Of a stretch of 53,986 nt of DNA, positions 1 through 8,594 are shown one piece after another. The stretch is taken from assembly GCA_023129415.1 (NCBI GenBank), contig JAGMCF010000219.1, positions 1-53,986 on the forward strand, read 5' to 3'. Position numbers and translations under genes: made by a program. Numbering within the stretch: position 1 is the first letter of the stretch; each line of letters begins with the position of its first letter. Origin of the DNA: Candidatus Cloacimonadota bacterium (GTDB lineage Bacteria > Cloacimonadota > Cloacimonadia > JGIOTU-2). Under the pieces are notes generated by a model. The model searched no databases. It worked only from the letters and a program-made list of their open reading frames with translations, and was not told the origin of the DNA.

Positions 1-45
1 GTCCATTCTCCGTAGCAGTAGGACTGCTACTGCGAAGGATGAACC
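1..45. repeat. REP-like palindrome
   Basis: Imperfect inverted repeat with arms around TCCGTAGCAGTA and TACTGCGAAGGA. A near-identical copy lies at 18185-18228 and shorter relatives at 16568-16605 and 53097-53130. This marks an interspersed REP-type family. Confidence 0.6.
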
Positions 46-166
46 TTTGTGGCGAAAGGATTTTCAGATGAAAATTAATTATTTTGCATATCTCGTATGC
101 AACATTTTATTAAAGAGTTAAAGTATATGAATAAACTTAAACAACTAATCCAAACTTCCTGGTCTT

Positions 167-1000
167 ATGATTCATAAAAAAGTCTGGGGGAAAAAGTTAG
201 GGTTTATACTAATACCAAAATTCTGTTTAATATTTCTAATAGGGCTTACAGTATTGTTTACACCTTTGGCAGTTGCAAAGGACCTGACTCTTACTATAGT
301 CTATGATAATAATTCCTACAATAAAGAACTGGAAACAAGATGGGGTTTTTCCTGCTTGGTAGAAGGTCTTGAAAAAACTATTCTTTTTGATGTAGGGGGT
401 GAAGGCTCTGTTCTCCTTAAAAATATGAAAAAACTCAAAATTGACCCAGACACGGTAGATGTAATACTTCTTTCCCATATTCATTATGACCATATTGGTG
501 GGCTTCCCGATTTCTTAGTAAAAAATCCTGATGTTGCTGTTTATATGCCGAGGTCCCTACCTCAAAGTGTAAAAGATGAAGTAAAAAATGCCGGTGCCAG
601 ATTAATTGAAGTTCATAAATCAATGGAAATCTGCAAGAATGCCTATTCCACAGGAGAACTTGGATTTTGGATAAAGGAGCAATCCCTTATAATAAAAACA
701 TCTAAGGGGTTAGTAATAATTACAGGTTGTGCCCATCCTGGAGTTGTAGATATAGTTAAAAAAGCAAAAAAAATGCTTAAGACAGAAACATATTTAGTAT
801 TAGGTGGTTTTCATTTATGCTGGATGAATGCCTGGCAGATAAAAGGAATCATTAATGGGGTTAGAAAAGAAGGGGTTGAGAAAGTGGCTCCCTGCCATTG
901 CTCAGGCGATCTTGCTAGGAAAGAGTTTAAGAAAGTCTATGGCAAAGATTTTACTCTTGTAGGTGCAGGAAAAAAAATCAAAATAAAAGATGCTTTCTAA
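167..1000 (+). CDS. Exported/membrane-anchored MBL-fold metallo-hydrolase
   Basis: A 277-residue metallo-beta-lactamase-fold protein. The metal site is recognisable: HIHYDH at residues 104-109, a later His in TGCAHPG (190), GGFHL (216) and a final His in PCHCSGD (244). The arrangement resembles MBL hydrolases annotated as 7,8-dihydropterin-6-methyl-4-(ribofuranosyl)aminobenzene-phosphate synthase-like; the substrate cannot be told from sequence. Residues about 13-37 form a hydrophobic segment ending LAVAKD, consistent with a signal peptide or N-terminal anchor, so the enzyme probably works outside the cytoplasm. That is unusual for the dihydropterin branch and argues against a folate or methanopterin role. 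The ATG at 167 is chosen because it includes the signal segment. The CcdA-like gene follows 82 bp downstream on the same strand, so the two may be co-transcribed. Confidence 0.8.
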   Translation: MIHKKVWGKKLGFILIPKFCLIFLIGLTVLFTPLAVAKDLTLTIVYDNNSYNKELETRWGFSCLVEGLEKTILFDVGGEGSVLLKNMKKLKIDPDTVDVILLSHIHYDHIGGLPDFLVKNPDVAVYMPRSLPQSVKDEVKNAGARLIEVHKSMEICKNAYSTGELGFWIKEQSLIIKTSKGLVIITGCAHPGVVDIVKKAKKMLKTETYLVLGGFHLCWMNAWQIKGIINGVRKEGVEKVAPCHCSGDLARKEFKKVYGKDFTLVGAGKKIKIKDAF

Positions 1001-1082
1001 CTGTGTCACCCCGTTAGATAAATATCGGTAGTTGATATAAAAATCTTAGATTTTGTTTACCAGTAAAGAGGAAATTAAGAAG

Positions 1083-1745
1083 ATGTATGAGAGTTTATTA
1101 TCTAATGGGGTAAAATTACTTGCTGCTGGATTTACTATGGGTTGGGGTCCTTGCCTTGCTTATACTGCTCCATTGCTTTTGCCATATATTGGAGGAGCGA
1201 AGAAAAGATGGAAAGATGGCTTGAAAGTAGGATTGCTATTTTCAGTAGGCAGACTTTTAGCACTTGCTATTTTAGGTGGAATCGCAACTATAGCTTTTAG
1301 TTCTATTAACAGATTTTTCCCACCACAAAAGTCAGGTTGGCTCTATTTAATTCCAGGACTCTTTATGATAATAATAGGAATCCTTATAATTTTAGGCAAG
1401 GGTTTCAATCTACATATTGGAAAAAGGATATTAGACAAAGGCACTACAAGTATGTTTCTGTTTGGTTTTTTAATGGGCATTGCTCCATGCGTTCCCTATG
1501 TAGCAATCCTCACTTATATTGCCTGTGTGGCAGAAAATTCTGTCTTAACTGGTATATTGTATGCTTCCTTATTTGCAATTGGGACAGCAGTTGCTCCTAT
1601 AGTTTTGGGGAGTTTAATGGGTATTGTTCCAGAAAAACTCCGCAGGAGAGAGAAACTTCTTAAAACCTTTCAGATAGTTTGTGGAGCGGTTCTCGTCCTA
1701 TTCGGAGCACAGCTTATCTATTATGTGCTTTATCTAATCACTTAA
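1083..1745 (+). CDS. CcdA/DsbD-like transmembrane protein
   Basis: About 220 residues with roughly six hydrophobic segments. It contains two Pro-Cys motifs in equivalent places of an internal repeat: GWGPCLAYTAPLLLPYIGG near the start and GIAPCVPYVAILTYIA near the middle. This pattern is typical of CcdA/DsbD-type thiol-electron carriers, which pass reducing power from cytoplasmic thioredoxin across the inner membrane, and of related UreH/TauE-like transporters. The reading frame is open from a TTG at 1053. The ATG at 1083 is preferred because an AGAGG sits about a dozen bases before it and the first membrane helix follows shortly. The cargo is unknown; no thioredoxin-like partner is adjacent. 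Confidence 0.7.
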   Translation: MYESLLSNGVKLLAAGFTMGWGPCLAYTAPLLLPYIGGAKKRWKDGLKVGLLFSVGRLLALAILGGIATIAFSSINRFFPPQKSGWLYLIPGLFMIIIGILIILGKGFNLHIGKRILDKGTTSMFLFGFLMGIAPCVPYVAILTYIACVAENSVLTGILYASLFAIGTAVAPIVLGSLMGIVPEKLRRREKLLKTFQIVCGAVLVLFGAQLIYYVLYLIT

Positions 1746-2204
1746 AAAGTATAATTAACTCAAGTTTCGCATGAGATATTATAAAAGGTTAATTATGATT
1801 TATTCAGTAAGTCCTACTTTTATTGAACTTGAATAACTAATTACAAATCTCTAATTTCTAATGAAATTTCAAATGACAAATGGCAAATAAAAAGAAATTC
1901 GATTTATATGCCTTTAGTCCCGACTTGTCGGGAAAAAGATAAAGAAAAATATTTCGTAGAAGATAATGAATTAAATTTAATTTTCTCATCAATTATCATT
2001 AAATCAAAGCAGAACAAATGAGTTTGACATTTAGGTTTTGACATTTTATTTGTCATTAGAAATTATGACTTTGAAATTAATTTAACCTTACTCAAATTGT
2101 GCGGTAGGTATTTTAAGAAGATAAATATGACTTATTTAATAATTTTCACTCCTGCAAAACTTGAATAATTAATTCTATATTCGTTTGTTAATAATTAGAA
2201 TTTT
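1746..2204. other. Non-coding region with AT-rich dispersed repeat
   Basis: No credible gene. About 1835-2095 holds CAAAT/ATTTG-rich sequence of the same style as 10060-10320 and 16497-16810: an A-rich arm, a CCCGACTTGTCGGG palindrome at 1919, and a T-rich arm containing GACATTTTATTTGTCATT. I read it as a decayed member of a MITE-like repeat family. Confidence 0.5.
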
Positions 2205-3422
2205 ATGTATTATTTTAGACTTGCACATAAATATTTAAAATCTGAGCATCATAAAGGATTTGCTCTTGGGAATTTAATTTCCATTGTTGGAATTTTTCTT
2301 GGAGTGTTTGCTCTTATTGTCGTAATGTCAGTTATGAACGGACTCGAAGAAGATATCACACACAGAATTATAGGACTTCATTCAGAAATAAAAATTTTTG
2401 GTAAGGATTACTCCCCAATAAAAAATTGGGAAGCCATAATCCCAAAAATTTCTTCTGAAAAAATAGAAGGAATAAGCCCTGTATGTCAGGCAGAACTTAT
2501 GCTTTTGAATAAACAAAATGTTTGCGGTACAATTTGTCAGGGCATCCAGTTGGATAGACACTTACAAGCGACACTTCTATTAAGAAATATTTACATTGGT
2601 TCACCAACTTCAGAAGATTTAAAAGATGGCATTCTTTTAGGTTCTGATATGGCTGCACAACTCCGTGCAAATTGGGGAGATAATGTAACACTGACCTCCC
2701 CTATCGCTGACCAACCCACACCTTTTGGACTTATGCCCAAAAGTAAAAATCTGAAGGTGGTAGGATTGTTTTACACTGGAATTCCTGAATATGATATGAA
2801 GTATTCGTTTACAGATTTGGAAACTCTACAGCAATTTACGAATATGAAAAACTCAATTTCTTTCTTTGAGGTAATGACAGAATCTCCAAAGAAATCTTTG
2901 AGAATTGCAAGAAAACTTAGTAAAAAGTTAGGAGAAGAATTTGAAGTTCAGGATTGGACCCAATTTGAAAAGCATTTATTTGCTGCAATAAAGTTTGAAA
3001 AAAAGGTAATGTTCTTTGTGCTTGTGCTTATATTCCTAATTGCAGCTTTTAATATGATTGGTAACTACCTAAAAATGGTATCTCAAAAAAAGGCTGATAT
3101 TGGTATTTTGAAATCATTTGGAGCAACTGCAAATGATGTAGTGAAAATTTTTGTATTAAATGGCTTTTTAATTGGCATAATAGGAATTTTATCAGGATTT
3201 ATTATTTCTCTTGGTTTGTTATTCGCTCAGATTAAATGGCATTTTATAAAAATCCCAATTACAGGTATGCCATTCCAGTCTGTTCCTGTGAAGATAGAAA
3301 TTTTAGACTTAATTATTGTCGCAGTTGTTTCCCTTGTTATCAGTCTTCTTACGACTATAATTCCAGCATATCGCACTATAAAAATTGACGCTATAAAGGT
3401 AATTCGCGAAAGTGAGGAGTAG
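2205..3422 (+). CDS. LolC/LolE-type ABC transporter permease
   Basis: A 405-residue FtsX/MacB-like permease. The N-terminus (YFRLAHKYLKSEHHKGF then a helix with GIFLGVFALIVVMSVMNGLEE) is the signature of lipoprotein-releasing permeases. Four membrane segments are visible: one at residues about 22-45, then three in the C-terminal third (about 268-290, 318-345 and 370-390), around a large periplasmic domain. In LolCDE this protein extracts lipoproteins from the inner membrane and hands them to LolA. The ATPase LolD and a second permease are not in the window, so it cannot be assigned as LolC or LolE; it may be the single LolF-type permease. It converges on recX, with two hairpins between them. 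Confidence 0.8.
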   Translation: MYYFRLAHKYLKSEHHKGFALGNLISIVGIFLGVFALIVVMSVMNGLEEDITHRIIGLHSEIKIFGKDYSPIKNWEAIIPKISSEKIEGISPVCQAELMLLNKQNVCGTICQGIQLDRHLQATLLLRNIYIGSPTSEDLKDGILLGSDMAAQLRANWGDNVTLTSPIADQPTPFGLMPKSKNLKVVGLFYTGIPEYDMKYSFTDLETLQQFTNMKNSISFFEVMTESPKKSLRIARKLSKKLGEEFEVQDWTQFEKHLFAAIKFEKKVMFFVLVLIFLIAAFNMIGNYLKMVSQKKADIGILKSFGATANDVVKIFVLNGFLIGIIGILSGFIISLGLLFAQIKWHFIKIPITGMPFQSVPVKIEILDLIIVAVVSLVISLLTTIIPAYRTIKIDAIKVIRESEE

Positions 3423-3483
3423 GGATATTTCTTATCACAGTGCAGCCTATCCAGAATAGGAATAGTTAAAAAAGGTGGGTTTT

Positions 3484-3551
3484 CGTCACGGAATGGTCCG
3501 TGACGACTCTATGGACGGTAAAAGGAGCCGTCAGGGACCACTCCCTGACGG
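3484..3551. repeat. Pair of hairpins between convergent genes
   Basis: Two perfect stem-loops stand back to back: CGTCACGGA/TCCGTGACG at 3484-3505 and CCGTCAGGGA/TCCCTGACGG at 3528-3551. They lie where the permease and recX converge and could end transcription from both sides, but neither has a clear T tract. The second stem includes the last codons of recX, so it may be an inserted palindromic element. Confidence 0.5.
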
Positions 3552-4169
3552 TGGTGGAAAGTCTCTAATCACTTCAAAAGCAATTTTAGAAGAAAACCCC
3601 TTCCTCTGCAAAAAAGCAAGAGCTTTATTTTTTCTTTCTGCAGGAGATAACTTCTCAAATCTATATCTTTGACTATTTAGACTTCTTTCAGCTATCTCCT
3701 TTTCTTTTTCATAAGTTAAATGCTTATCAATTACTTCATTAATAAGTTCTTGATTTATCCCTTTTGTTATTAACTTATTTATGATTGAATATTTACTTTG
3801 TGGATGATGTGAAATAAGGTCAAGCAAATAACTTTCTACAAAAACAGTATCATTTACATAACCAAGATTTTTATATTTATTAATTAGTTCAGAAATAATC
3901 TCAGGTTTACACCCTTTTGTTTTTAACTTAGAAATAATCTCCATTTCAGAACGCATTCTATATTGCAAAAAATTGATAAGAGCACTTTCACACTCAAATA
4001 AAGCAATATTCTTTACTAATTCTGAAAAATCTTTTGAGTCAAATTCTTGTCCTTCTGAAAGATCAAATTTGGTGAGTGTATTTGAAGAAATGGAGAAAAT
4101 GTATTTTCCATCAACAAAGATATTATACTTTCTGTGATTCTTTTGCTTTTTTATCTTTGTTATTTTCAT
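3531..4169 (-). CDS. recX: Regulatory protein RecX
   Basis: A 212-residue RecX-family protein of three-helix repeats, which modulates RecA by binding its filament. The N-terminus ([23 protein letters not shown]) matches the RecX beta-hairpin opening, and repeated ALxxLxxRxxSxxEIxxKLKxxG-type helices follow. The start overlaps the end of recA by 47 bp in another frame, so translation is probably coupled. The start is chosen because the conserved beta hairpin lies inside the overlap. The last residues (PPPSGSGP) are encoded by the palindrome at 3528-3551, so the natural C-terminus may have been rewritten by a repeat insertion. Confidence 0.88.
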   Translation of the reverse strand: MKITKIKKQKNHRKYNIFVDGKYIFSISSNTLTKFDLSEGQEFDSKDFSELVKNIALFECESALINFLQYRMRSEMEIISKLKTKGCKPEIISELINKYKNLGYVNDTVFVESYLLDLISHHPQSKYSIINKLITKGINQELINEVIDKHLTYEKEKEIAERSLNSQRYRFEKLSPAERKNKALAFLQRKGFSSKIAFEVIRDFPPPSGSGP

Positions 4170-5184
4170 CAGTTTTGAGCTCAGGTAGTTTTAGTGCCTC
4201 TCTTACTTTCTTTTCTATTTCATATCTTATCTTTTGATTATCACTTAGCAATTTTATTGCTTGCTCTTTGCCCTGACCTAATTGCAATTGTCCATAAGAA
4301 AGCCAGGAACCTCGTTTCTGAACTATTTTGTGTTTAATACCTTCATCAATTAGAATCCCTTGATGTGAGATTCCTTGACCATAGATAAGGTCAAACTGTG
4401 CGGATTTAAATGGTGGAGCTAACTTATTTTTCACAATCTTTGCCCAGATTACATTTCCAATTACATTATCTCCGGCGGTTCCGGATTTTATACTCGGACC
4501 TCTTTTGACTTCAATACGAACTGTGGAATAGAATTTTAATGCTACACCTCCGGTAGTGGTTCGAGGATTCATATAAGGTGCTACACCGATTTTCATTCTG
4601 GTCTGGTTAATAAATAAGAGAGAGCAATTGGATTTGTTGATTACGCCAGTAAGTTTCCTTAATGCTTGTGACATTAAACGGGCTTGCAATCCCATATGAG
4701 AATCTCCCATACTACCTTCAATTTCTGCTTGTGGAACAAGGGCAGCAACTGAATCTATAATTATCAGATCCACAGCATTACTGCGAATTAAAGTTTCGGC
4801 AATCTCCAGAGCTTGTTCTCCAGTATCAGGTTGGGAAATTAGCATCTCATCAGTATTAATGCCTAATTTCCGTGCATATATTGGGTCTAATGCATGTTCT
4901 GCATCAATAAAAGCAATAATACCATCTTTCTTCTGAGCTTCAGCAGCAATATGTAAGGCAAGAGTTGTTTTCCCAGATGCTTCTTCGCCATAAATTTCAG
5001 TAACTCTTCCTCGTGGAATTCCTCCTATTCCCAAAGCTGCATCCAAATTTATCGCACCTGTTGGAATAGAACCAATCTCTACCAGTGCATTATCTCCCAG
5101 ACGCATAATAGACCCTTCGCCATATCTTTTTCTGATTTGACCCATAGCAGTATTTAAGGATTCATCGAATTTTTTATCTTTCAT
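4123..5184 (-). CDS. recA: Recombinase RecA
   Basis: A 353-residue RecA, full length. It binds single-stranded DNA, drives strand exchange and stimulates LexA-type self-cleavage in the cytoplasm. Walker A is GEEASGKT at residues 66-73 where most RecA proteins have GPESSGKT, a mild variation. The catalytic-Glu region ([11 protein letters not shown]), Walker B ([13 protein letters not shown]) and the L2 loop with INQTRMKIG and [17 protein letters not shown] are all intact. The C-terminus is charged and Lys/Glu-rich, as usual. It begins a recA-recX unit. No LexA box could be recognised upstream; the upstream space is filled by a palindromic repeat. Confidence 0.97.
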   Translation of the reverse strand: MKDKKFDESLNTAMGQIRKRYGEGSIMRLGDNALVEIGSIPTGAINLDAALGIGGIPRGRVTEIYGEEASGKTTLALHIAAEAQKKDGIIAFIDAEHALDPIYARKLGINTDEMLISQPDTGEQALEIAETLIRSNAVDLIIIDSVAALVPQAEIEGSMGDSHMGLQARLMSQALRKLTGVINKSNCSLLFINQTRMKIGVAPYMNPRTTTGGVALKFYSTVRIEVKRGPSIKSGTAGDNVIGNVIWAKIVKNKLAPPFKSAQFDLIYGQGISHQGILIDEGIKHKIVQKRGSWLSYGQLQLGQGKEQAIKLLSDNQKIRYEIEKKVREALKLPELKTDENNKDKKAKESQKV

Positions 5185-5213
5185 TGTATTACCTCCAATA
5201 TTTAATTTTTATT

Positions 5214-5401
5214 TTATGAGATATGCAAAATTGTATTTCTAACTCACCCTCGGTCCCTCTCTTCAAAGAGAGGGATGACTCCAAGTTCCCATTCTCTTTG
5301 TCCCGATTTGTATCGGGGGGTTTAGGGGTTGAGTTGAAAAATTTAATTCTTAAGTTTTGCTTCAATATTCTTGAAATTTTTCTATTTCGCATATCTCATT
5401 C
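5214..5401. repeat. MITE-like palindromic element between thpR and recA
   Basis: The outer ends are inverted (ATGAGATATGCAAAAT at 5214 and ATTTCGCATATCTCAT near 5386-5401). Inside are two more inverted repeats (CCCTCTC/GAGAGGG near 5255-5275 and CCCGATTTGTATCGGG near 5304). Fragments of the same GCATATCTC end occur at 85-97 and near 1770. Short frames running through it are repeat-derived, not genes. Confidence 0.6.
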
Positions 5402-5406
5402 TTTTT

Positions 5407-5976
5407 TTATTTTATATTTGTCTGCTTAAAATTATATTTTTTTACAATTGAGTAAATCGGTCCTGAACTTGTCAACTGACTTTTAAAAAGGGTTAACTCC
5501 TTACAAATAATAGTTTCATGAAAAGGCTTTACTTTTTTAAGAATTGCTTCCCAATCCAACTTTTTGACATATTTTACCCGACCAAGAGTGGTGTGTAATT
5601 TAAAAGGACGAGTCTCCTTTTTGAAACCAAAATTAACTAATCTCATTTCAACATCATGAAATACTTTTTGTGAAATACCAGTTTCATCGATCATATTATA
5701 CCAGATAATTCTTGGGCGATAAAAGTTTGGAACTACTTCAATATTACTAAAAGTAATTGAAAAACGATGATAATTCTTTGTTACATTTTCAATTTGACTA
5801 TTTAAGTCATCCAAAATTATTGGATCGCTCTCACCTAAAAATCTGAAAGTAACATGAAGATTTTCCGTTTCAACCCATTTTACACCTTTAGGAATATCCG
5901 CTCTCAAGATATTAATATTTTGCTCAAGTTTTTGTTTTATACTTCCCGGAAAGTCAAGTGCCAAAAAAAGTCGCAT
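5407..5976 (-). CDS. thpR: RNA 2',3'-cyclic phosphodiesterase (ThpR/LigT)
   Basis: A 189-residue 2H phosphoesterase. The two HxT/S motifs are visible: HVTF in the N-terminal half (after KWVETENL) and HTTLGR in the C-terminal half. The opening MRLFLALDFP is typical of bacterial ThpR, a cytoplasmic enzyme that opens 2',3'-cyclic phosphates on RNA ends to 2'-phosphates. Its ATG overlaps the stop of the upstream adenosine-specific kinase gene (TAATG), indicating one operon with translational coupling. The biological substrate in bacteria is generally unsettled. Confidence 0.88.
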   Translation of the reverse strand: MRLFLALDFPGSIKQKLEQNINILRADIPKGVKWVETENLHVTFRFLGESDPIILDDLNSQIENVTKNYHRFSITFSNIEVVPNFYRPRIIWYNMIDETGISQKVFHDVEMRLVNFGFKKETRPFKLHTTLGRVKYVKKLDWEAILKKVKPFHETIICKELTLFKSQLTSSGPIYSIVKKYNFKQTNIK

Positions 5977-6458
5977 TATCTTTTATATCCAATTGTGCGT
6001 AGAAATTCTTTTCTCTTTTTGATATCTTCTTCACCTTCAACACCTTTTGGTGAGAAACCATCAATAACACCAAGAATACCACACCCCTGCTCAGTTTTCG
6101 CAATAATGACTTCAACAGGATTTGCAGTAGCACAAAAAATATTCACAACTTCAGAACAATTTTTGAGATTATTAAGCACATTAATAGGAAAGGTATCTTT
6201 TAAGATAATAATAAATGAATGACCAGCTGCAAGATTTTCCATATTTTTCACTGCGATATTGATTAATTCCTCGTCTGTGCCGTCTTTTCTAATAAGGCAC
6301 AGTTCAGATGCCTCACAAAAAGCAAACCCAAACTTTATTCCCGGAACACTTGTTACCATTATTTCATAAATATCTTCCACTGTTTTTATAAAATGAGTTT
6401 GACCAAGAATTATATTATATCCTTCCGGAAATTCCAACTTAACAGATTTGATGTCCAT
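5976..6458 (-). CDS. Adenosine-specific kinase family protein
   Basis: A 160-residue protein of the small adenosine-specific kinase family (formerly DUF355), known mainly from archaea and thermophilic bacteria. Recognisable family stretches are PEGYNIILGQTHFIKTVEDIYE near the start, GIKFGFAFCEASE, the central AAGHSFIIIL, and the C-terminal CATANPVEVIIAKTEQGCGILGVIDG. It is full length with no signal peptide. It is first in a two-gene operon with thpR. The family assignment is confident; the activity rests on family knowledge. Confidence 0.85.
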   Translation of the reverse strand: MDIKSVKLEFPEGYNIILGQTHFIKTVEDIYEIMVTSVPGIKFGFAFCEASELCLIRKDGTDEELINIAVKNMENLAAGHSFIIILKDTFPINVLNNLKNCSEVVNIFCATANPVEVIIAKTEQGCGILGVIDGFSPKGVEGEEDIKKRKEFLRTIGYKR

Positions 6459-6608
6459 AAAATCTCCTATTGTCTCTATAAGAGCTTTAACTATATAAGT
6501 ATTTAAAATATTCTTTTTTTAGATGTTTTTTATTTGAATACTAAGTTGTCAAATTTTGCATAAATTTTCTTGACAATAAAAACTAATATTAAAAACTGTC
6601 ATAAAATT

Positions 6609-6953
6609 ATGACAATAAATTATTATAATTTCGGTAAAATTAATATTAATGGAAAAGTTTACACTAATGATGTAATTATCATGCCAGATTCTATTAAAAG
6701 TGACTGGTGGCGTAACAGTTCACATCTTCTAATCCTTGAAGATATTTCAGAACTGATTGATAATAAGCCAGACATTTTAATAATTGGAACTGGAAAATTT
6801 GGTTTAATGAAAGCAGAAAAAGATGTGATTGATTATTGCAAAAATAACAAGATTAAATTGATAATTGAAAATACCTCAAATGCTGTTAAGAAATTTAATG
6901 GTTTATCTCAATCTAATAAAAATATAATTGCAGCTCTGCACTTAACTTGTTAG
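6609..6953 (+). CDS. Mth938-like domain protein
   Basis: About 114 residues from the ATG at 6609. The core pattern INGKVYTNDVIIMPD...WWRNSSHLL...PDILIIGTGKFGLMKAEKDVIDYCKNNKIKLII matches the Mth938/DUF498 (NDUFAF3-like) fold, a small alpha/beta domain of unknown biochemical role in bacteria. The frame is open upstream to a TTG at 6570, but the family starts at about the chosen ATG (MTINYYNFGKI). It is divergent from the kinase-thpR pair and 73 bp upstream of the pilS-like gene. Confidence 0.75.
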   Translation: MTINYYNFGKININGKVYTNDVIIMPDSIKSDWWRNSSHLLILEDISELIDNKPDILIIGTGKFGLMKAEKDVIDYCKNNKIKLIIENTSNAVKKFNGLSQSNKNIIAALHLTC

Positions 6954-7026
6954 TATCTATTATTATTTTTAATAATCAACTTCTAATTATAAAATTGAAA
7001 TTGATAAATAAAATTTAGGAGTAGGA

Positions 7027-8430
7027 ATGAAAAAAAATAAAGCTGCGTTAGAAAGGCGAATCTTTATACTCTTTTTTACGATTACCTTTATCCTCGCCCT
7101 CGTTTTGCTTGGTTTGGAGTGGTATATTATAAACCATCAGATTAATCAATTGGTCTTTTTATTGGTATTATTGGCTGTCACACTAATCGCAGTCATTATG
7201 TTAGGTTTGTGGTTTAGCAAAACCATTATGCAACCCATTAATAGAGTAAGTGAAAAGATGCAAGAGATTGGCAAAAATCCTTCAAAATTTGAACCGATAT
7301 TAGAAAAATACGGGGGCAAACTTGGTGATGTAGTGGAAACATTTAATGCAATGAACAGAGATTTGGCAGAATTTAGCAGAGCTCAGCAGGAATATAAAGT
7401 GATAACAGATAACCTTGACACTGGCATTTTTTGGATGGATGCTGAATTTAATATTATTCTATGTAATCCAAGTTTTGTTCGTATTTTTGAACTCAAAACT
7501 AACAAAGAAGTTATTAATAAAAACATAAGTGAATTTATTAAATTAGATGAATTATATTTGCAGAAGGTAAAGGAACACAGTATAACCATACCTGTTCTTG
7601 AATTAGATTTACTCAATCAAAAAAAGTATGTAATACTAAATATCAGAACTGTTAAGAATGAAGCTGGATTAAGATTAGTAGGCAGTATTACAGACATTAC
7701 AAAAGAAGTAAAAGAAAGAAAAGCTCGACAGGCTTTGGAATTAGAACTTATAAAAAGTAATAAATTAGCTGAAATTGGAAGAAGGGTTGAAGGAATTGTG
7801 CATAATATAAACTCTCCTTTAAATTCCATTTTAGGTTATGCACAGTTAATAAAAAAGGAATTGGGTAATAACGAAGATATTGATAAAATCTTAGAATCCA
7901 GTAAAATTATTTCACATTCTGTTAAAGTACTTTTAAAAAAGGTCAAAAAGGATGGTATCTCTACAATGGTGCCAATAAATATAAATGAACTTATTAAGCA
8001 AGAACTGGAACTTTGTAAACATAATCTATTCTTTAAGCATCAAATAATGTTGGAAACAAGTTTATTTAAAGACCTCCCAGAAGTTAAAGCAGTATATAGT
8101 GATGTCAGTCAAAGCTTTGTCAACATATTGAACAATGCAATTGAATCTTTAAAAAATAGCATTGAAAAATATATTTTAGTTAGAACTTATCAAACAAATA
8201 ATACGATTGCAATTGAAGTACAAGATACAGGTGAAGGAATAAAGAATAAGGATATCGGAAAAATATTTGAGCCTTATTATACAACAAAAATTCAAAAAGA
8301 TGGTGGTGGGTTTGGTCTTGGATTAGCAATTAGTAAAAGCGTGGCTGAAAGATATGATGGTCGCATTACCGTGAAATCTAAAGTGGGAAAAGGAAGTACA
8401 ATTACACTATTCTTTCCAACTAATGAATAA
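7027..8430 (+). CDS. PilS-like sensor histidine kinase
   Basis: A 467-residue sensor kinase. Two membrane helices lie near residues 12-35 and 42-64. A HAMP-like linker follows, then a PAS domain (about 118-230), a DHp domain with phospho-acceptor His259 in HNINSPLNSILGYAQL, and a complete HATPase domain: N box NILNNAIESL, G1 DTGEGI (400-405), F box FEPYYTT and G2 GFGLGL (428-433). It should phosphorylate the sigma-54 activator encoded just downstream (165 bp gap). Adjacency to the pilin array with sigma-54 promoters makes a PilS role likely (inference), although the canonical six-helix PilS input domain is instead found in the second sensor at 32340. AGGAG precedes the ATG. Confidence 0.82.
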   Translation: MKKNKAALERRIFILFFTITFILALVLLGLEWYIINHQINQLVFLLVLLAVTLIAVIMLGLWFSKTIMQPINRVSEKMQEIGKNPSKFEPILEKYGGKLGDVVETFNAMNRDLAEFSRAQQEYKVITDNLDTGIFWMDAEFNIILCNPSFVRIFELKTNKEVINKNISEFIKLDELYLQKVKEHSITIPVLELDLLNQKKYVILNIRTVKNEAGLRLVGSITDITKEVKERKARQALELELIKSNKLAEIGRRVEGIVHNINSPLNSILGYAQLIKKELGNNEDIDKILESSKIISHSVKVLLKKVKKDGISTMVPININELIKQELELCKHNLFFKHQIMLETSLFKDLPEVKAVYSDVSQSFVNILNNAIESLKNSIEKYILVRTYQTNNTIAIEVQDTGEGIKNKDIGKIFEPYYTTKIQKDGGGFGLGLAISKSVAERYDGRITVKSKVGKGSTITLFFPTNE

Positions 8431-8470
8431 TTTATTTATTATGATAATCAGATGACTTTGTTGATTTAAT

Positions 8471-8515
8471 GATTTGGAGATTTGGTGATTTAGAGATTTG
8501 GAGATTTGGAGATTG
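8471..8515. repeat. Short GATTTGGA tandem repeat
   Basis: Repeats of GATTTGGA/GATTTAGA in the pilS-pilR gap. They extend the open frame upstream of the regulator but are low-complexity and not coding. A GAACCGTTTCCC/GGTAACGGTTC hairpin follows at about 8539-8577, just before the regulator's ribosome binding site. Confidence 0.6.
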
Positions 8516-8594
8516 GATTAATCAACAGACTCATAAATTCGAACCGTTTCCCATCAAAGGCAAACAGGTAACGGTTCTCAAAAAAGGAACAAAA

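Noticed and set aside
5189-5429. Small genes on either strand between thpR and recA
   Set aside because: Both frames read through nested inverted repeats and mirror each other; they are products of the palindromic element.
6570-6600. TTGACA as a -35 promoter for the Mth938-like gene
   Set aside because: No convincing -10 element stands 16-18 bp further on, and the sequence is AT-rich enough for chance hits.
8469-8594. N-terminal extension of the sigma-54 regulator
   Set aside because: The extra frame is made of GATTTGGA repeats; the ATG at 8595 has a ribosome site and starts where response regulators normally start.
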